22,390 nucleotides of DNA. Origin: Chalciporus piperatus (lineage: Eukaryota; Basidiomycota; Agaricomycetes; Boletales; Boletaceae). Under the pieces are notes generated by a model. The model searched no databases, had not been told where the DNA came from, and saw only the letters and a program-made list of their open reading frames with translations. Below, in pieces: positions 19,603 to 22,390 of the stretch. Each line of letters begins with the position of its first letter. The first letter of the stretch is position 1. Both the position numbers and the translations under genes were made by a program. The stretch spans positions 1-22,390 of the forward strand of contig JBBPTG010000345.1 of NCBI GenBank assembly GCA_038093975.1. Reading direction: 5' to 3'.

Positions 19603-21538
19603 ATGATGGCAGCGACCGTCGCTCAATTCGTAGCCGCGGCTCTCTCCTACGGCATTTTTGGTGGGACGATCGATAAGACGGCTCCGAGTTTGGGGTTTCC
19701 GCAAGAGTTGCAACAGTCGTGGGCACAGTATTCGCCGTGGTTTCCTGTGCGCGTGTATGAGCCCCCGCCGGTAGGATGTGAAGTCGTTCAGGTGAGTGGG
19801 CCGAGGGTGTCGTTGTCGTTTCTGTCGTTGGGTGGAAGGCCTTGAGGTAGCTGAGCCGCGCGATACGAATCCGATCGTAGGTCAACTTGGTACGTCTCCG
19901 TCATGGCTTTTTTTTTAAGCTACTCCGGCCGTTGATGGTTCTACGTGACGGGGATTTAATAGTTGCAACGACACGGTGCAAGATATCCCGAAAAGGCGCC
20001 CAGCAGGGCTATACAGAAGACACTCAAGAAACTGAAGCGCGTCGAGCGATTCGATGATACCTCTCTCGAGTTCATCAAAGAGTACGAGTGCGATCTAGGG
20101 ATAGACGATCTCGTCCCATTCGGAGCTGCTCAGTCCGTCTTCTTCCCTATTTCCTTGCGCGAGTAACTGACTGACTGACTGACTGACTGCGACTCGCTCG
20201 TCCCTTGACGCATATACTGTACTCAGGTCCTTCGACGCAGGTCAGGAACATTTCGTGAGATACGCCGCCCTGGTGGACGAAAATACCCTCCCGTTCGTGC
20301 GTGCATCAGAATCTGCTCGTGTGATCGATTCGGCGAGGAATTGGACAGCTGGTCAGTGATGAGAAAGTGCTGACCTTTTTTTTTCTAATTCCAGGGGCAC
20401 TTCTTTTTTTTTTTTTTTTGTGTGTTGTTGTTTTCTTTTGGGTTTAGGTTTTGCGCATGCGAGTGGGCAACGATATGCGCCTGAGCTGTCGGTCATTATC
20501 CCTCAGTGGGTGAGAGGACCTTCGAGAAGTCTTGTTCGGTGGCACAAAGGCACTCACGAATTACACACACGTTACATAGACAAACGACACGCTGGACGAC
20601 AAGATGTGTCCCCAAGCAAGCCCCCAAGCCTCGAATCACGCGACCAAGAAATGGGTCAACGTATTCACACCCCCGATCGTCGACCGCCTCAACGCCGCTT
20701 TACCAGGTGCTCAACTCGACAAGGCAGACGTGGTGAATCTGATGACGCTCTGTCCGTTCGATACGGTCGCGCACGAGGCGCCTAGTCCGTGGTGTAGGTT
20801 GTTTACGCGAAAAGAATGGGCGTCGTATGAGTATTATGGAGATTTGGTGGATTATTATGGCAATGGGTGAGTACCGAGGACGCGTTCCCGCGTGTGCACT
20901 ACGAGCGGAGGTCCCTGACTACACCTCCCCCCCTTTTCCCCGTTTCAAGCTACGGTCAACCACTCGGCCGCGTCCAAGGCGTCGGCTACGTCAACGAGCT
21001 CCTCGCCCGTCTAACCTCCCAACCCGTCCAAGACTCAACCCAAACGAACCACACGCTCGACGCCTCCCCGGTCACCTTCCCGCTCGATAAAACGTTTTAC
21101 GCCGACTTTTCGCACGATAATCAGATGATTTCGATTTATAGTGCGTTGGGGCTTTTTGAGCAAGACCGTGACGCTGGGGAGTTGATGGATCCGGGGCGGA
21201 TGGATGGGGAGAGGACGTGGGTCGATTCGAGGATGGTACCGTTTTCGGCAAGGATGGGTGTCGAGAAAATCGAGTGTCACGGTGACAGCGATGCCAGTGC
21301 CAGTGCCAGTGCCAAGGGAATGGGAGGGGGAAGGAAAAGGGGAGTGAGGAGAAGGGGAGAGTACGTACGAGTGTTGATCAACGATGCGGTTCAGCCGCTG
21401 GGGTTTTGTGGTGCCAAAGAGGATGGGATGTGTGCGTTGGCGAGTTTTGTGCAGAGTCAACATTATGCGAGGAATAATGGGGAGGGGGATTGGGCGTTGT
21501 GTTTCCCGGCCGCGGGGACAAAGTCGAAGAGTGGGTGA
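19603..21538 (+). CDS. Histidine acid phosphatase, phytase-like
   Basis: Exons 19603-19791, 19881-19889, 19963-20132, 20227-20351, 20448-20509, 20580-20866 and 20950-21538 give 476 residues, a normal phytase length. The catalytic RHGARYP (His about 70) and the proton-donor motif SHDN (His-Asp about 336-337) are both present. Other family segments are LVPFGAAQSFDAG, NDTLDDKMCP, the C-terminal NDAVQPLGFCG and GDWALCF, with several Cys for disulfides. The enzyme should release phosphate from phytate or other phosphomonoesters, normally outside the cell; the N-terminus (MMAATVAQFVAAALSYGIFG) is a weak signal peptide or anchor. The residues VNL before LQRHG come from a 9-nt micro-exon. An unusual low-complexity basic insert (ASASASAK, then GGGRKRGVRRRG) lies at about 395-420. 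The fourth exon begins after an intron carrying six ACTG units. Confidence 0.85.
19881..19889 (+). other. 9-nt micro-exon of the phytase gene
   Basis: GTCAACTTG (Val-Asn-Leu) is preceded by CGATCGTAG and followed by GTACGT. Exons on both sides are in phase 0, and including it gives CEVVQVNLLQRHGARYP, the expected phytase sequence before the active-site RHG. Skipping it keeps the frame but removes three conserved residues. Confidence 0.75.
20166..20189 (+). repeat. ACTG x 6 microsatellite inside a phytase intron
   Basis: Six perfect ACTG units lie within the 94-nt intron 20133-20226, the longest intron of the gene. Confidence 0.95.
21293..21313 (+). repeat. GCCAGT tandem repeat in phytase coding sequence
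   Basis: Three GCCAGT units plus GCC encode Ala-Ser-Ala-Ser-Ala-Ser-Ala in the low-complexity insert. The unit is six bases, so copy-number change keeps the frame. Confidence 0.9.
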
Positions 21539-22052
21539 GTGGTTTGTAAATGGGACTAGGAGTCGGACAGGGGATGGTACGTTACATGCTTTGAGTTCTG
21601 TAGGATTAGGATTGGATGTTTAGGATGTTTAACCGTACCAAGGTCCCGAGATTAGATCGATTAGACCCGAAGTTCATATCCTCGATGGGGCTCTTGATTA
21701 TTCTCGACAGTCCAAGGGGCTCGTTATCATCTCCCGTTAATCATCATTAGATCCATTGAGAAGATAACACCACAAGTAGAAAGCAACATGATGGAATAGA
21801 TGTATCACCAATGGTACATGTACATTCCGAAATGACCAACATTAATATTATGAGAATGAGACGCTTGAAAGATGGGGGGTTGGAGAAGATGAAGTATTGC
21901 ACTAATGCCGAGTTGATGAGATGCATGTATGCGTATAATTATAATACAAATTCGGAAGAGCGTCCTCTCTCGCCAAAAGATAGAACCAACGAAAAAAGCA
22001 AGAAAGATTGAAATCGAAAATGAATGAGATAAATGGGACATGAAAAGAAGAT
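21539..22052. other. Intergenic region between convergent genes
   Basis: 514 bp between the phytase stop codon and the 3' end of the last gene. It becomes AT-rich towards 21900-22030, as expected for 3' UTRs. I see no gene, repeat or RNA in it. Confidence 0.5.
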
Positions 22053-22390
22053 TTACCGCTCGGGAAACAACATCAGCTCTGCACCTATCTTGTCGGGTGA
22101 CCCAGGATCCGATAGAATGAGAGCACCATCGGGATCGAACCGAGTTTCGGGTTGAGAACGCGAATTTAGATCGCGGTCGTCATCTGTCATTGGGATTGGA
22201 GATGCGGTGACGAGTCGGTCGAGAAAGTTGAAATCGAAGGGGTTATCAGCAGAGAAGAAATTCTCCTCTTGAGACAAGGATAGTGGATTGACGTTTCGTA
22301 ATGGTGGAGCTGGAGAAGAGCTAGTGACGTTGGAAGCGAAAAAGTTGTAAATGTATGTGGGTGATGTGCTTGAACCTGTGGTCGACGCTT
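22053..22390 (-). CDS. Unknown protein, C-terminal part, runs off the right edge
   Basis: The frame is open from the window edge to TAA-type termination at 22055-22053, giving about 111 residues. The visible part is rich in Ser, Thr, Pro and Asp, with short aromatic stretches (YIYNFFASN, NPFDFNFLD) in an acidic background and a tail LILSDPGSPDKIGAEL. It looks disordered and could be an acidic activation-type tail, but there is no domain I recognise. No ATG is needed within the window because the gene continues upstream. An intron in this part cannot be ruled out. Confidence 0.5.
   Translation of the reverse strand, partial: ASTTGSSTSPTYIYNFFASNVTSSSPAPPLRNVNPLSLSQEENFFSADNPFDFNFLDRLVTASPIPMTDDDRDLNSRSQPETRFDPDGALILSDPGSPDKIGAELMLFPER

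Overview
The window looks like nuclear DNA of a basidiomycete fungus, most likely an Agaricomycete. Genes on both strands are cut by many short (45-95 nt) GT-AG introns. The gene content includes a KDZ transposase fused to a Ulp1-type protease, a lineage-expanded P-loop NTPase/nuclease family, an HNH-nuclease family and a secreted-type phytase. I cannot name the genus. All gene models were built by hand from splice sites and frame continuity; family names come from motifs recalled, not from a search.

Layout. 1-4.7 kb: a KDZ-type DNA transposon gene (minus, 11 exons, one in-frame stop) whose stop codon interlocks with that of a convergent unknown gene entering from the left edge. 4.7-6.3 kb: gene-free repeat-rich DNA with tandem repeats, a probable 600-bp solo LTR, an A21 tract and one copy of a dispersed repeat. 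6.3-9.3 kb: a decayed P-loop NTPase plus restriction-endonuclease-like gene (minus) with four in-frame stops but intact frame and splice sites. 9.37-9.44 kb: a 30-bp inverted repeat. 9.45-10.0 kb: the C-terminal end of a gamma-tubulin-complex protein with no visible N-terminal part. 10.04-11.4 kb: an intact WDR61/Ski8-like WD40 gene (minus). 11.5-12.9 kb: an intact HNH-nuclease gene (plus). 12.9-14.3 kb: non-coding DNA with a second copy of the dispersed repeat and a TAC microsatellite. 14.3-15.7 kb: an alpha/beta-hydrolase (minus), divergent from a 893-aa Myb/SANT protein gene (plus, 15.9-18.9 kb). 19.6-21.5 kb: a histidine-acid phosphatase/phytase gene (plus) with a 9-nt micro-exon. 22.05 kb to the edge: the 3' end of an unrecognised gene (minus).

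The left half is accessory, transposon-shaped DNA: transposase, nuclease families, LTR and repeats, with decay that is so far only by stop codons. The right half is ordinary housekeeping and metabolic sequence. WDR61/Ski8 proteins belong to the Paf1 and Ski complexes, and phytase acts on extracellular phytate. I see no operon-like or cooperating system among the neighbours. The most notable points are the stop codon that separates the transposase from its protease domain, decay by premature stops without frameshifts in two neighbouring elements, the phytase micro-exon, the repeat pair and the foldback structure.
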